Assembly: GCF_000620145.1 (NCBI RefSeq)
Contig: NZ_KK211082.1
Coordinates: forward strand, 359,492 to 423,491
Length of the DNA: 64,000 nucleotides
Source of the DNA: Deefgea rivuli DSM 18356
Lineage (GTDB): Bacteria; Pseudomonadota; Gammaproteobacteria; Burkholderiales; Chitinibacteraceae
Reading direction: 5' to 3'
Under the pieces are notes generated by a model that ran no database searches, had not been told where the DNA came from, and was given only the letters and a program-made list of their open reading frames with translations. Made by a program: the position numbers and the translations under genes. Shown in pieces: positions 8,576-17,287 of this stretch; position 1 is the stretch's first letter, and every line of letters begins with the position of its first letter.

Positions 8576-8609
8576 ATCAAGCGAATGGCCACTGTGCCAT
8601 TCGCTTGAT
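8576..8609. terminator. Strong hairpin closing the birA operon
   Basis: ATCAAGCGAATGG and CCATTCGCTTGAT form a 13-bp stem, extended by CAC/GTG, ten bases after the SPOR gene. There is no clear T-run, so it may act in RNA stability as much as in termination. Confidence 0.5.
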
Positions 8610-8767
8610 TGCTAACCATTGCATTCGTCATTCGCAGTTAGAAACGTATTGAGTCAAGCTCACGGTAAAAAAACCACGTACATCACCGCGACATCGAATC
8701 GGCTCACATCACGCAATCGCCTCATAAACCGCTAATTTGTAACAATATTTTACATTTAAAAAGCTAA

Positions 8768-8783
8768 TTCTCATTAATGAGAA
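8768..8783. promoter_or_regulatory. Palindrome upstream of a sigma-54-type promoter
   Basis: TTCTCATTAATGAGAA is a perfect 16-bp palindrome about 65-80 bases upstream of the -24 element of the PEP-CTERM gene. That is a suitable place for a sigma-54 activator to bind. The rest of 8610-8965 holds no gene that I can see. Confidence 0.4.
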
Positions 8784-8848
8784 AAAGATTCATTTTTTAG
8801 CGATGAACGGTAGGGCATATTAGGTTTTTCTGTTTGCAGGGAATCCAC

Positions 8849-8864
8849 TTGGCATTTACTATGC
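8849..8864 (+). promoter_or_regulatory. Sigma-54-type promoter for the PEP-CTERM gene
   Basis: TTGGCATTTACTATGC has GG and GC separated by ten bases, as in the -24/-12 consensus TGGCAC-N5-TTGC. The implied transcript would have a leader of about 90 bases. PEP-CTERM genes in several proteobacteria are controlled by the PrsK/PrsR sigma-54 system, which fits. Confidence 0.55.
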
Positions 8865-8965
8865 GCCATCCAATGCAAATGCAGCTCGCTGAAGCCCTAT
8901 TTCACGCGGCATTTGCTCAAAAATTCTAAATTTACCTTTTATCAAATCTCACTGAGAAATCAAGA

Positions 8966-9487
8966 ATGAACATGATCAAAACCTTAGTCGCAACGGCTTT
9001 GTTGTCTGTCTCTTTTGCCGCAAGTGCAGCGGTGACTGTAACGCCGAATGCAGGAAACACTTTTTCTGCAGGCTCAGGCAAAATTTCTCAACATGGCGAC
9101 AAAAATTCTAGTTTTAGCTTTGTAACTGGCACTCAATATCTTGATGCTGGTTTTTTCAGCTCAGAATCATTTGTGACTTTTTCATCGCAAGCGGCAAATA
9201 AGTTTTCTGAATTGAAAGCGTGGTATCAAATTGGTAGCACAACCTATCTATTTGATATGGAAGCGGACTCTAAGAACAAAATTTTCAATGGCTCTTTTGC
9301 TGAGAATCAATCCATTGCAGCGGGCAATTACACATTTGGTTTTAGTGGCAAATTAAGTAACGGCACGGCATCATTTTCTTACAACACAGTCACTGCGCCA
9401 GTTCCAGAACCAGAAACTTATGCTTTGATGGGTATCGGCTTGATGGGTTTGCTCGCCGCTCGTCGTCGTAAAGTGAACGCCGCCTAA
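8966..9487 (+). CDS. PEP-CTERM sorting-domain protein
   Basis: The 173-residue protein has a signal peptide (MNMIKTLVATALLSVSFAASA), a beta-rich Ser/Phe/Gly-rich body, and the tripartite tail VPEPETYALMGIGLMGLLAARRRK: the PEP motif, a membrane helix and a basic end. Exosortase EpsH/XrtA-type enzymes recognise this tail and release the protein outside the cell, usually in strains making exopolysaccharide. The body resembles the short secreted members of this class in size. No exosortase or polysaccharide gene lies in the window, so the sorting machinery must be elsewhere. Confidence 0.9.
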   Translation: MNMIKTLVATALLSVSFAASAAVTVTPNAGNTFSAGSGKISQHGDKNSSFSFVTGTQYLDAGFFSSESFVTFSSQAANKFSELKAWYQIGSTTYLFDMEADSKNKIFNGSFAENQSIAAGNYTFGFSGKLSNGTASFSYNTVTAPVPEPETYALMGIGLMGLLAARRRKVNAA

Positions 9488-9506
9488 TTGTGCTTTTGCC
9501 CAAAAG

Positions 9507-9535
9507 AAAACCCACTGCATGCAGTGGGTTTTTTG
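9507..9535. terminator. Bidirectional terminator between convergent genes
   Basis: AAAACCCACTGCATGCAGTGGGTTTT is a perfect self-complementary stem with A and T runs on either side. It serves the PEP-CTERM gene and the convergent gene at 9551. Confidence 0.9.
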
Positions 9536-9550
9536 TCTTTTAGCTCCGTA

Positions 9551-10222
9551 TTATGGGTAGCTGTAATACTGCCAACGCAACTCAGGATTGGTTTCTGTAT
9601 AAAACTTAGGTGACGCTATTTTGCGCCCTACCACTGGCACACTGGTCTCGATTAAGCTGCTTTCAAGCACTTTTGGCGCGTCCTCAATCGTTCCCCACAT
9701 TGCTTTTGCATTAGGCTGTGCAGTCATGCTCTTTTGCAGACCTTTTGCGGGAGGCAAAATGGCCGAACTTGGTATTTGCGCCGCAGGTAAAACTCGGACT
9801 AAGCCCGGCTTCATCGCATAAGATGTATTTGAATTAGAGCGCACGGCATGGCGAGCGGCTGTTGATGAATGGCCCGGCGCTTTTGAGCGCACTACGGGCC
9901 GATGCGCCGCAGCATTTGCCGATGAAAATTGCGGCGAAACATAGCGTACCGCTGGTGGATTCGCAGGCTTTACCGCTTCAGGCGCAGCCGCATGCGCTTC
10001 ATTGGCCGCCGCTGGCGCATGCTCGGCAGTCGGCTTTAATAACTTGATCGGCTCAGTCATTTGCTGGGGCGCGGCATGCTTAGCAGCAGGCTTCGTACTC
10101 GGCGGTGCTGACGAGTGTGACTCAGCAGCCTTGATCGGCTTGGCTTCTGTTTTCGGTGGCGGCAATTCATTACCCCAAGCCGATAGCGGTAACAATAAAA
10201 ATAATACGGCATACTTATTCAT
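9551..10222 (-). CDS. Ala/Pro-rich exported protein, third gene of the flgP-flgT cluster
   Basis: The 223-residue protein has a signal peptide (MNKYAVLFLLLPLSAWGNE) and a long low-complexity body rich in Ala, Pro, Lys and Ser (about residues 20-160), followed by a less repetitive C-terminus with SLIETSVPVVGRKIASPKFYTETNPELRWQYYSYP. The start at 10222 follows a perfect AGGAG and lies inside the last codons of flgT, so it is coupled to it. I recognise no family. Position suggests an accessory part of the flagellar basal-body structure made by FlgP and FlgT. Confidence 0.75.
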   Translation of the reverse strand: MNKYAVLFLLLPLSAWGNELPPPKTEAKPIKAAESHSSAPPSTKPAAKHAAPQQMTEPIKLLKPTAEHAPAAANEAHAAAPEAVKPANPPAVRYVSPQFSSANAAAHRPVVRSKAPGHSSTAARHAVRSNSNTSYAMKPGLVRVLPAAQIPSSAILPPAKGLQKSMTAQPNAKAMWGTIEDAPKVLESSLIETSVPVVGRKIASPKFYTETNPELRWQYYSYP

Positions 10223-11504
10223 TTTTTCGCTCCTGCCCAACAAAACGGACGTAATCACCCGGCTCGACTCGAACACCTTTCACTGTGCCCATTGAAAACA
10301 AAGGCTGAACTTGATTCACGGTATACGTTCCAAGCTGCTCTTCTGGCATACCTAAACGCATACTCGGCAAATAGCTGGCTGAGTCAATCGGCATTGCGCT
10401 AGCTGAAATTCGATAAACTTGCAGGGTATCGCCCGGTCGCAAATTAGATGTATAGCCTGCATCGATATACACCGAATTTTTTTCTACTCGCGTAATTTTT
10501 GCCGAGAACGGAATGCAATTGAGATCTTGACTCAATAAAGTCGTTGCTTCGCTTAACTTTGCCTCAACCAAACGGCCATAATCGGTCTCGGTAAAACCGA
10601 CTGTCCCTAATGCCCTACCGGTATCTTGCACGACCTCGCCTTCGGCTTTACCTGAAATGCGATGCCGATTGACCAAAGCACCCGATACACCATCAAACAC
10701 AAACAAATCCATATCAAAACGGCGCGCAGCGGGCACCGCCTTCACGCCCACTTGAGCAAAATTCAAAATCGGTAAATTCGCTACGGTTTTGCGCTCACCC
10801 GGGCGTAAATCGGTACCATAAGCGACGGTATAGCGTTCGCCACTAAATGAGGTGTCGCGAACAATCCCACCGACAATAAATTGCACCGAATACAAACGCG
10901 CCATTTCACGCACACGTTCTGGTTGTAATAGAGGATCAAACACTTGCGGCACAAGGTCAAACACACCGACATTGGGCGAGCGTTGCGGTAAAAATTGTTG
11001 GCCAGCATGCAGCTGGCGCGTCAGTTCGACTTGAATACCTTCAGGAAAACGATCTAAATCCAGCGTTTGCGACGGATGTTCGATCCAAAAATGCGCCAGT
11101 AAAACCTTGCGACGATAACCGCCACCATCACAACGCGCCGCCGCGCGCGAAGCAGTCGATTTCATCGTTTCAACTGGCGCACTCGCCACTGGACTAGCTG
11201 GCGCGGCAGGTGGTGCCACATCCAGTACCACGTGCAAAAAGCCATTGCTTTGCCATTCGCGCAATAATTTGTAATCGCCTTGTGGCGTTCCCTTCAGCTG
11301 AGTTGTTTCACCCCACTGCCCACCTTTTTTAACCGCCAGCGAATTCACTTGTGCGCCATTAAATAAAGCCGCGTTTTCCAAGGCATCTTGAATCGCCAAT
11401 GGCCGCGCCACAGCAAGACCATCAAGCCCGACGGGCGCAAGACCTTCAAATTCCGCAGCCCACGCCATTGGGCAGAGTAGGCATAAAGCAATTAGTTTTT
11501 TCAC
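10215..11504 (-). CDS. flgT: FlgT-like flagellar assembly protein
   Basis: The 429-residue protein begins with a signal peptide (KKLIALCLLCPMAWA) and has three parts matching FlgT: an N-terminal domain (FEGLAPVGLDGLAVARPLAIQDALENAALFNGAQV), a middle domain (RKVLLAHFWIEHPSQTLDLDRFPEGIQVELTRQL, YSVQFIVGGIVRDTS) and a C-terminal domain (AKITRVEKNSVYIDAGYTSNLRPGDTLQVYRIS). In Vibrio, FlgT forms the H-ring that surrounds the flagellar LP ring. The start is a GTG overlapping the flgP stop (GTGA). No other flagellar gene is in the window. Confidence 0.8.
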   Translation of the reverse strand: MKKLIALCLLCPMAWAAEFEGLAPVGLDGLAVARPLAIQDALENAALFNGAQVNSLAVKKGGQWGETTQLKGTPQGDYKLLREWQSNGFLHVVLDVAPPAAPASPVASAPVETMKSTASRAAARCDGGGYRRKVLLAHFWIEHPSQTLDLDRFPEGIQVELTRQLHAGQQFLPQRSPNVGVFDLVPQVFDPLLQPERVREMARLYSVQFIVGGIVRDTSFSGERYTVAYGTDLRPGERKTVANLPILNFAQVGVKAVPAARRFDMDLFVFDGVSGALVNRHRISGKAEGEVVQDTGRALGTVGFTETDYGRLVEAKLSEATTLLSQDLNCIPFSAKITRVEKNSVYIDAGYTSNLRPGDTLQVYRISASAMPIDSASYLPSMRLGMPEEQLGTYTVNQVQPLFSMGTVKGVRVEPGDYVRFVGQERKNE

Positions 11505-12067
11505 AGAGATAAATAATAGTTTTGAGGTGTATCCATTTTAACCGCAAGCGGTTGCGGCACAACGCTTATCGGTGCTGGCCCCATCATTGAAGACTCTGCA
11601 CGCGGCATTTCATTTTTCACTGCAGCCGCTGGCGGTGTAGCACGATAAAAATCCCCGCCCAAAGTGAGCTCTAAAATGGTTTCGAATGCGCCATCGGGCA
11701 ACGGCGTAATGCTCACAACGCGCGCACCGCGCATATAAGCTTCGATATAGGCCTTGTAGCTATCACTGGTCAGTGCCATCGCCGATACGGTACTGCTGCC
11801 GGTTATTTTAATGCCCGCCACAGTTTCAGCCAAAGCGCGATAAGCATCTAATTTAGCGGCGCGCATCGCCAGTAAATGCCGCTGTGCTGGCGTTAAGCCG
11901 TCACCCACTGGCATCGCGCCATAACCTACGGCAGTTACTTTAGTGGGCAACACAACCGGCGGCATATCGTTGCTGGACGTATTGGTTTTAGACGAGCTGG
12001 CGCAACCCACCAAGCTCACAAGGCAACTCAACAACACGGCGATGAGTTTGAATTTTGAATTTTGCAT
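11501..12067 (-). CDS. flgP: FlgP-like LPP20-family lipoprotein
   Basis: The 188-residue protein has a lipoprotein signal with lipobox LVGC (Cys22) and an LPP20/FlgP core: AVGYGAMPVGDGLTPAQRHLLAMRAAKLDAYRALAETVAGIKITGSSTV followed by AYIEAYMRGARVVSITPLPDGAFETILELTL. FlgP is an outer-membrane lipoprotein needed for flagellar basal-disk structure and motility in Vibrio and Campylobacter. It is the first gene of a three-gene overlapping operon and is preceded by a sigma-54-type promoter, which fits flagellar control. Confidence 0.83.
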   Translation of the reverse strand: MQNSKFKLIAVLLSCLVSLVGCASSSKTNTSSNDMPPVVLPTKVTAVGYGAMPVGDGLTPAQRHLLAMRAAKLDAYRALAETVAGIKITGSSTVSAMALTSDSYKAYIEAYMRGARVVSITPLPDGAFETILELTLGGDFYRATPPAAAVKNEMPRAESSMMGPAPISVVPQPLAVKMDTPQNYYLSL

Positions 12068-12103
12068 AGTGCGCTCCGAGGCCTTCCGATTAAATTCACT
12101 CTA

Positions 12104-12118
12104 GCAAGGCAAGCGCCA
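12104..12118 (-). promoter_or_regulatory. Sigma-54-type promoter for the flgP operon
   Basis: On the minus strand TGGCGCTTGCCTTGC matches the -24/-12 consensus TGGCAC-N5-TTGC with ten bases between GG and GC. It ends 36 bases before the flgP ATG. Flagellar class II genes are often read by sigma-54 with FleQ/FlrC-type activators. Confidence 0.65.
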
Positions 12119-12261
12119 AACGCTAGTTACTTTAATATCGGCGGTAATCAGAGTTTCTATAGCGCAATCGAGCGCGGAGTATGTAAATTAGATTGAAGTT
12201 GAACCCACAGCACTTTGCTGCCCCGCAGCTGAGATTCGAAAACATACTCAGGAATAGTGGC

Positions 12262-12315
12262 GCGTTTTCACGCAAGCGTAAAGTCAAAAACCGGACTCGC
12301 CGTAGCGTGAAAACG
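12262..12315. repeat. Inverted repeat downstream of trmB
   Basis: CGTTTTCACGC at 12262 and GCGTGAAAACG ending at 12315 are exact reverse complements separated by 32 bases. Another pair, GAGTATGT / ACATACTC, lies in the same gap around 12177 and 12243. No T-run is visible. The function is unknown. Confidence 0.45.
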
Positions 12316-12327
12316 TTCGTCTTTCTG

Positions 12328-13056
12328 TTATTTCTTTTTAAATACCAAATCCCACACGCCGTGGCCTAATTTGATGCCGCGATTTTCAAATTTAGTCAGT
12401 GGGCGATAATCAGGGCGTTCAGCGTACGTTTCTGCGGTATTTTCCAGCGCAGGCTCGGCGCTTAACACAGCCAACATTTGTACTGCGTAATCTTCCCAAT
12501 CGGTCGCCAAATGCAAATAACCGCCAGTTTGAATCCGCGCGACGAGTTGCTGCACAAACTCAGGCTTAATCAGGCGGCGTTTATTGTGGCGCGATTTATG
12601 CCAAGGATCGGGGAAGAAAATATGCACGCCAGCCAGCGACTCGGGCTGCAACATATGCTCTAAAACTTCAACCGCATCGTGCTGCACAATGCGCAAATTG
12701 GTTAGCGATTGCTCGCCAATCAATTTCAACAAACTTCCCACGCCCGGCGTATGCACTTCAACGCCTAAGAAATCTATATCTGGCCGTTGCGCGGCGATTT
12801 CTGCCGTCGCTGTACCCATACCAAAACCGATCTCCAACACGCGCGGCGCAGCACGGCCAAAAGCGGCGTCTAAATCGAGTACATTTGGGCTGTAATCAAT
12901 ACAGATCGACGGGCCAAATTCTTCCAATGCACGCGCCTGAGCGGTGGATAAATGCCCTTGGCGCAATACAAAACTACGAATTTTACGCAGTTTAAATGCT
13001 TCAATTTCTGGCGTGTCGGCCATAGCGCTGACTGCGGGAGCTTGTTCGTTTTCCAT
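12328..13056 (-). CDS. trmB: tRNA (guanine-N7)-methyltransferase
   Basis: The 242-residue protein shows the TrmB SAM-binding motif [16 protein letters not shown], the segment [16 protein letters not shown] and the catalytic-region motif [18 protein letters not shown]. It methylates G46 in the variable loop of tRNAs. The ATG at 13056 is chosen over one two codons upstream because AAGGA lies six bases before it. It follows thiS-thiG on the same strand, an order seen in other Neisseriales, although a hairpin-rich gap separates it from thiG. Confidence 0.93.
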   Translation of the reverse strand: MENEQAPAVSAMADTPEIEAFKLRKIRSFVLRQGHLSTAQARALEEFGPSICIDYSPNVLDLDAAFGRAAPRVLEIGFGMGTATAEIAAQRPDIDFLGVEVHTPGVGSLLKLIGEQSLTNLRIVQHDAVEVLEHMLQPESLAGVHIFFPDPWHKSRHNKRRLIKPEFVQQLVARIQTGGYLHLATDWEDYAVQMLAVLSAEPALENTAETYAERPDYRPLTKFENRGIKLGHGVWDLVFKKK

Positions 13057-13082
13057 CTTCATTCCTTAATCGATTGCCTGAT

Positions 13083-13120
13083 AAAAAACGCCGCAACATC
13101 GTCGATGCTGCGGCATTTTT
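13083..13120. terminator. Bidirectional terminator upstream of trmB
   Basis: GCCGCAACATCG / CGATGCTGCGGC form a 12-bp stem with one mismatch, with A-run before and T-run after. It separates trmB from thiG, so the two are probably not one transcript. Confidence 0.8.
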
Positions 13121-13198
13121 ATTGAATACGCGTATGGTAAAACGGCAAGCCCAATTCACCAAGCTTTGCGCGTTAAATGGTGAGTGGCAGCATTGAAT

Positions 13199-13238
13199 GT
13201 TGGCTTGCCAAAAATCGTTTTACTTCTGGCAAGCCAAC
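13199..13238. repeat. Perfect inverted repeat in the trmB-thiG gap
   Basis: GTTGGCTTGCCA and TGGCAAGCCAAC are exact reverse complements across a 16-base loop. The core GGCTTGCC is also found in the REP-like elements, so this may be a degenerate member. Confidence 0.5.
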
Positions 13239-13247
13239 ATAAAAATA

Positions 13248-13297
13248 GGGGTATTTAATTGCAGCCAATATTTATTAATAGCTACAGGTAAATACCC
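13248..13297. repeat. Family A palindrome, copy A1
   Basis: GGGTATTTAATTGCAGCC faces GCTACAGGTAAATACCC across an AT-rich loop (TATTTATTAATA). It lies just downstream of the thiG stop. Confidence 0.7.
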
Positions 13298-13319
13298 ATT
13301 AAAATCAGAAAAACCCGCT

Positions 13320-14108
13320 TTATTTCGCCGCAATCAATCCGGTCGTCGGGCTCGATGGATCAGCGCTATAGAATTTGCGTGGTACGCGCCCTGCTAAAAA
13401 GGCTTCACGGCCTGCTTGTACGGCCAGCTTCATCGCACGTGCCATGCGAATTGGATCCTTCGCGCCAGCAATTGCCGTATTCATCAAAATACCGTCGCAA
13501 CCCAGCTCCATCGCAATCGCCGCATCCGACGCTGTGCCCACGCCTGCATCAATCAGCACCGGTACTTTGGCCGAATCAATAATCAGACGCAAATTCCACG
13601 GATTGATAATCCCCATGCCCGAACCAATCAAGGACGCCAGCGGCATAATCGCGCAGCAGCCGATTTGCTCGAGTTCTTTGGCGATAATCGGATCATCCGA
13701 CGTATACACCATCACATCAAAACCATCGGCAACGAGAATTTCCGCCGCTTTCAAAGTTTCGCGCACATTCGGGTACAGCGTATGTGGATCGCCCAACACT
13801 TCCAATTTCACTAATTTGTGACCGTCGAGCAATTCACGCGCGAGGCGCAAAGTGCGCACCGCGTCATCACAGTTGTAGCAACCTGCCGTATTCGGCAAAT
13901 AGGTGTATTGCGACGGAGGCAACGCATCGAGCAAAGACGGTTGTGATGCATCTTGTCCCAAGTTAACGCGGCGAATCGCCACGGTAACGATTTCCGCGCC
14001 CGATTCATCCACCGCAGCGCGCGTTTGCGCGAAATCTTGATATTTACCCGTGCCCACAATCAGACGTGATTGATAAGTTTTACCTGCAATTTGAAATAGT
14101 TCTGACAT
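13320..14108 (-). CDS. thiG: Thiazole synthase ThiG
   Basis: The 262-residue TIM-barrel protein matches ThiG throughout: [61 protein letters not shown] with the Schiff-base Lys, [26 protein letters not shown], and the phosphate-binding [33 protein letters not shown]. It forms the thiazole phosphate of thiamine from deoxyxylulose phosphate, dehydroglycine and ThiS thiocarboxylate. Two ATGs stand in tandem; the second, at 14108, has better spacing from AGGGG. No TPP riboswitch is visible upstream of thiS. Confidence 0.95.
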   Translation of the reverse strand: MSELFQIAGKTYQSRLIVGTGKYQDFAQTRAAVDESGAEIVTVAIRRVNLGQDASQPSLLDALPPSQYTYLPNTAGCYNCDDAVRTLRLARELLDGHKLVKLEVLGDPHTLYPNVRETLKAAEILVADGFDVMVYTSDDPIIAKELEQIGCCAIMPLASLIGSGMGIINPWNLRLIIDSAKVPVLIDAGVGTASDAAIAMELGCDGILMNTAIAGAKDPIRMARAMKLAVQAGREAFLAGRVPRKFYSADPSSPTTGLIAAK

Positions 14109-14142
14109 CATAAGCCCCTGCGGATTAACAATATATTCTATA

Positions 14143-14190
14143 GGTATATCAATGCAGGCTAATTCAATAAAAGCCTACAGGCTAATACCC
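14143..14190. repeat. Family A palindrome, copy A2
   Basis: GGTATATCAATGCAGGCT faces AGCCTACAGGCTAATACCC across AATTCAATAAA. It sits between thiS and thiG inside a probable operon, and its last base is part of the thiS stop codon. Confidence 0.75.
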
Positions 14191-14393
14191 TATCCACCAC
14201 CCACTGCAACGACCATTTCAAGCACATCACCATCTTGCAGCATCGTTTGCTCGTATTGGCTTTTCGGGACGATTTCGCCATTTTGCTCAATGGCAATGCG
14301 TTTACCCGTTAATTCCAAAGCAATCACCAACTCAGCAATATTCAGCACAGCCGGAAATTCACGCGCAGCACCGTTAATTGAAACTTGAATCAT
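14190..14393 (-). CDS. thiS: Sulfur carrier protein ThiS
   Basis: The 67-residue beta-grasp protein starts MIQVSINGAAREF and ends with VVAVGGG, the diglycine tail that is adenylated and thiocarboxylated to donate sulfur to ThiG. GAGGA lies seven bases before the ATG. It precedes thiG by about 80 bases that contain a Family A palindrome, and the two are probably co-transcribed. Confidence 0.93.
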   Translation of the reverse strand: MIQVSINGAAREFPAVLNIAELVIALELTGKRIAIEQNGEIVPKSQYEQTMLQDGDVLEMVVAVGGG

Positions 14394-14608
14394 TTGTTTT
14401 CCTCAGGCCGCAATACCAATTAAATGTAGCAATAGTTTATCACGCCAAAGGCGTTCAAATTTGACGCCGCGCAGGACTTGCTACACTCAGGCATTGCAAC
14501 GAGACTTGCAGCAAGTTTGACCGCCAAGCATTGCAAACGTTAAGCTGTTTGAATTATTTCTAATCCGCGCCGTCAGCAAAATGGCAGCACACAACGTGAG
14601 ATCCTAAT

Positions 14609-14953
14609 ATGAATGAAGCTGAAATCCGCCCAACGCCTAGCAATGAAACCAATAACATCGTGCTACTGATTTGGCTGGGCACTTTATTTTTTGGTTTTAT
14701 CCCTTCGCTGATTATTTATTTGGTCAAAAAAGATGATGCGCTCGTTACCGATCAAGCCAAAGAAGCGCTCAATTGGTCAATTACGACCATGATTGGTTAC
14801 GCGATTAGTTGGATTTTGATGTTTGTGTTGATTGGCTTTTTAGTTTTGCCACTCGTGGGCTTATGCCATGTGGTGTTTTGCATTTTGGGCGCAGTGAACG
14901 CGGGCAAAGGTGAAGCTTACCGCCTGCCATTTAATATTCGTTTACTAAAATAA
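14609..14953 (+). CDS. DUF4870 membrane protein
   Basis: The 114-residue protein has three hydrophobic segments (IVLLIWLGTLFFGFIPSLIIYLV, ITTMIGYAISWILMFVLIGFLVL, LVGLCHVVFCILGAVNAGKG) and the DUF4870 signature KKDDALVTDQAKEALNWSI. These are small inner-membrane proteins of unknown function. It is a single gene with its own terminator. Confidence 0.88.
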   Translation: MNEAEIRPTPSNETNNIVLLIWLGTLFFGFIPSLIIYLVKKDDALVTDQAKEALNWSITTMIGYAISWILMFVLIGFLVLPLVGLCHVVFCILGAVNAGKGEAYRLPFNIRLLK

Positions 14954-14970
14954 AATCACGCACGTGAACA

Positions 14971-15003
14971 AAAAAGCCTAGCTATCAGTAGCTAGGCTTT
15001 TTT
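14971..15003. terminator. Bidirectional terminator after the DUF4870 gene
   Basis: AAAAAGCCTAGCTA-TCAG-TAGCTAGGCTTTTT is a perfect stem-loop with T-runs both ways. A Family B repeat starts directly after it. Confidence 0.92.
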
Positions 15004-15004
15004 G

Positions 15005-15098
15005 TAAGTACTCGTGCAAAAATTTTATGGTAAGACGGACAAGCCGCAGATAATCATACGGCAAGGCGAGACAACGATGCCAAAAGAGTTTTGCTAAG
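15005..15098. repeat. Family B palindrome, copy B1
   Basis: It starts TAAGTACTCGTGCAAAAATTTT, contains GCCGCAGATAATCATACGGC in the centre, and ends ACGATGCCAAAAGAGTTTTGC. The right end overlaps the spoT stop codon. Its orientation matches B3 and is opposite to B2 and B4. Confidence 0.75.
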
Positions 15099-17277
15099 CG
15101 CGGACACGCTGTAATCGGTAGACAACGGGCAGTCGGCGCAGGCTTTTTAATACTTTAGCCAAATGCTGACGATGATTGACTTGCAAGGTGAATTGCACGC
15201 TCAAATACCGCTCATGCGAATCAATCTTATCGCCCATCGTCACCGCAGAAATATCCGCTTCAGCTTCGGCAATCGCCGCTGCCAGCGCAGCTAAAGTCCC
15301 ACGCTCATTTTCGGCCAACACTTTAACGGGCACATCAAACAAACGCGCGACTTCTGGATCCCAATCGACATCGATCAATTTCTCGGCATCGATACGGCCT
15401 TTGGAAACTTGTGGGCAATCGTGCGTATGCACCACCAAGCCTTGATCTTTTTTGACGAAGCCCAAAATCGGATCGCCCGGAATCGGGTTACAGCAGCGCG
15501 CAAACTGAATGGCCATCCCTTCCGTGCCGCGAATCGATACCGACATCGGTTTTTTGCCTTGGCGACCATCTTCAGACCACGTACCGGCCAATTGCAGCAA
15601 GCGCTTGGCCACGACGACGCCCAATTTTTGCCCCAAACCAATATCGGCTAGCACCGAATCTCGCGATTTTTCGCCGCTTTCGCGTAGGAATTTTTCCCAA
15701 ATATCGTCATTCACGTGCAATGGCTGTTGCAGCGCCGAAAACGCTTGATTCAGCAAACGCTCACCTAAATGCACCGACTCATCAAAGCGCATGGTGCGTA
15801 GGAAATGCCGGATTTGTGAACGCGCTTTTCCGGTAGTCACAAACGCGAGCCAACTTGGGTTCGGCCGCGCATGCGCCGCCATCACGATCTCAACGTGATC
15901 GCCATTTTTAAGCTTATTACGCAGCGGCACCAGTTCGTGATTGACCTTAGCAGCGATACAACGATTACCAATGTCGGTATGCACTGCATAGGCAAAATCA
16001 ACGCAGGTCGCACCATTAGGCAGACTCAAAATCGTGCCTTTTGGCGTAAACACATACACTTGATCGGGGAATAAATCGACTTTGATGTGCTCTAGAAATT
16101 CAACCGCATCGCCCGACTCGGATTGCAGCTCAAGCAAAGATTGCAACCATTGATGCGTTTTTTGCTGCACATCAGAAAAACCTTCATCGCCACTTTTATA
16201 CATCCAATGGCTAGCGACGCCCGCATCGGCAATGCGATGCATTTCGGCAGTACGAATTTGCACTTCAATCGGCGTGCCGTAGGGGCCAAATAAGGTGGTA
16301 TGCAGGCTTTGATAACCATTGGTTTTGGCAATGGCGATGTAATCTTTAAACTTGCCCGGAATCGGCTTAAACAGCGAATGCAAAGCGCCCAAGGTCAAAT
16401 AACAGTGTGGGATGTCTTTAACAATCACGCGAAACGCGTAAATATCCAGCACTTCGGAAAAGCTCAAATGCTTTTCCAACATCTTGCGATAAATCGAATA
16501 CAGATTTTTCTCGCGCCCCGTCACCACCGCGTCAATATTTTGCGCCTGCAGTTTGGACTGGATCGAATCGAGAATTTTTTGCACCACTTCGCGGCGGTTA
16601 CCGCGTGCAGATTTAAGTGCTTTGGATAAAACATGATGGCGGCGTGGATGGATGTATTTAAACGCCAAATCATCCAGCTCTTGATACACCGCGTTCAAGC
16701 CGATGCGATTGGCAATCGGCGCATAAATTTCCATCGTTTCACGCGCAATGCGCTTTTGCTTATCCGCGCGCATTGAATCCATCGTGCGCATATTGTGCAA
16801 ACGATCAGCGAGCTTAATCAGCATCACGCGCAAATCACGCGCCATTGCCAACAGCATTTTGCGGAAATTTTCGGCTTGCGCTTCTTCTTTGCTTTGGAAT
16901 TCCAGCTTATCGATTTTACTCATACCATCGACCAGCTCGGCGACGGTTTTACCAAATTTTTCGGTAAGTTCGAGCTTGGTGACGCCACTGTCTTCCATGA
17001 CGTCGTGCATCAGCGCCGCAGCGAGCGCCTGCGCATCCAGCTTCCATTGCGTCAAAATCCCAGCCACGGCCAGTGGATGCGAAATATACGGTTCGCCCGA
17101 ACGACGCATCTGACCACGATGCGCGCTTTCCGCAAACAAAAAAGCCGAGAGCAACATCTCTCGGTCTTCTTTTTTTAAATACGCGGTTTTCTCATTTAGA
17201 AAGCGATTCGCTTCCTCGATCACCTCCGGTGCATCAGTCAGAGCCGGCACATCAGCAGAAGTGATCATGATACTCAT
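15094..17277 (-). CDS. spoT: Bifunctional (p)ppGpp synthetase/hydrolase SpoT
   Basis: The 727-residue protein has all RSH domains: the HD hydrolase (SHPLAVAGILTQW, ALMHDVMEDSG, LADRLHNMRTM), the synthetase (GREKNLYSIYRKMLEK, ALHSLFKPIPGKFKDYIAIAKTNGYQSLHTTLFG, EVQIRT), TGS (VFTPKGTILSLPNGATCVDFAYAVHTDIGNRCIAAKVN) and a C-terminal ACT domain. The intact HD motif and the gmk-rpoZ-spoT order identify SpoT rather than RelA. It sets alarmone levels during starvation. rpoZ ends ten bases upstream, so the genes are probably one operon. A Family B repeat lies at its 3' end. Confidence 0.95.
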   Translation of the reverse strand: MSIMITSADVPALTDAPEVIEEANRFLNEKTAYLKKEDREMLLSAFLFAESAHRGQMRRSGEPYISHPLAVAGILTQWKLDAQALAAALMHDVMEDSGVTKLELTEKFGKTVAELVDGMSKIDKLEFQSKEEAQAENFRKMLLAMARDLRVMLIKLADRLHNMRTMDSMRADKQKRIARETMEIYAPIANRIGLNAVYQELDDLAFKYIHPRRHHVLSKALKSARGNRREVVQKILDSIQSKLQAQNIDAVVTGREKNLYSIYRKMLEKHLSFSEVLDIYAFRVIVKDIPHCYLTLGALHSLFKPIPGKFKDYIAIAKTNGYQSLHTTLFGPYGTPIEVQIRTAEMHRIADAGVASHWMYKSGDEGFSDVQQKTHQWLQSLLELQSESGDAVEFLEHIKVDLFPDQVYVFTPKGTILSLPNGATCVDFAYAVHTDIGNRCIAAKVNHELVPLRNKLKNGDHVEIVMAAHARPNPSWLAFVTTGKARSQIRHFLRTMRFDESVHLGERLLNQAFSALQQPLHVNDDIWEKFLRESGEKSRDSVLADIGLGQKLGVVVAKRLLQLAGTWSEDGRQGKKPMSVSIRGTEGMAIQFARCCNPIPGDPILGFVKKDQGLVVHTHDCPQVSKGRIDAEKLIDVDWDPEVARLFDVPVKVLAENERGTLAALAAAIAEAEADISAVTMGDKIDSHERYLSVQFTLQVNHRQHLAKVLKSLRRLPVVYRLQRVRA

Positions 17278-17287
17278 CGTGCGCCTT

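Noticed and set aside
14394..14608. Possible TPP riboswitch upstream of thiS
   Set aside because: The conserved CUGAGA and ACCUGA elements are not found in the proper order on the minus strand.
16300..16629. Long antisense frames over spoT
   Set aside because: They come from codon bias on the opposite strand; spoT is continuous and full length.
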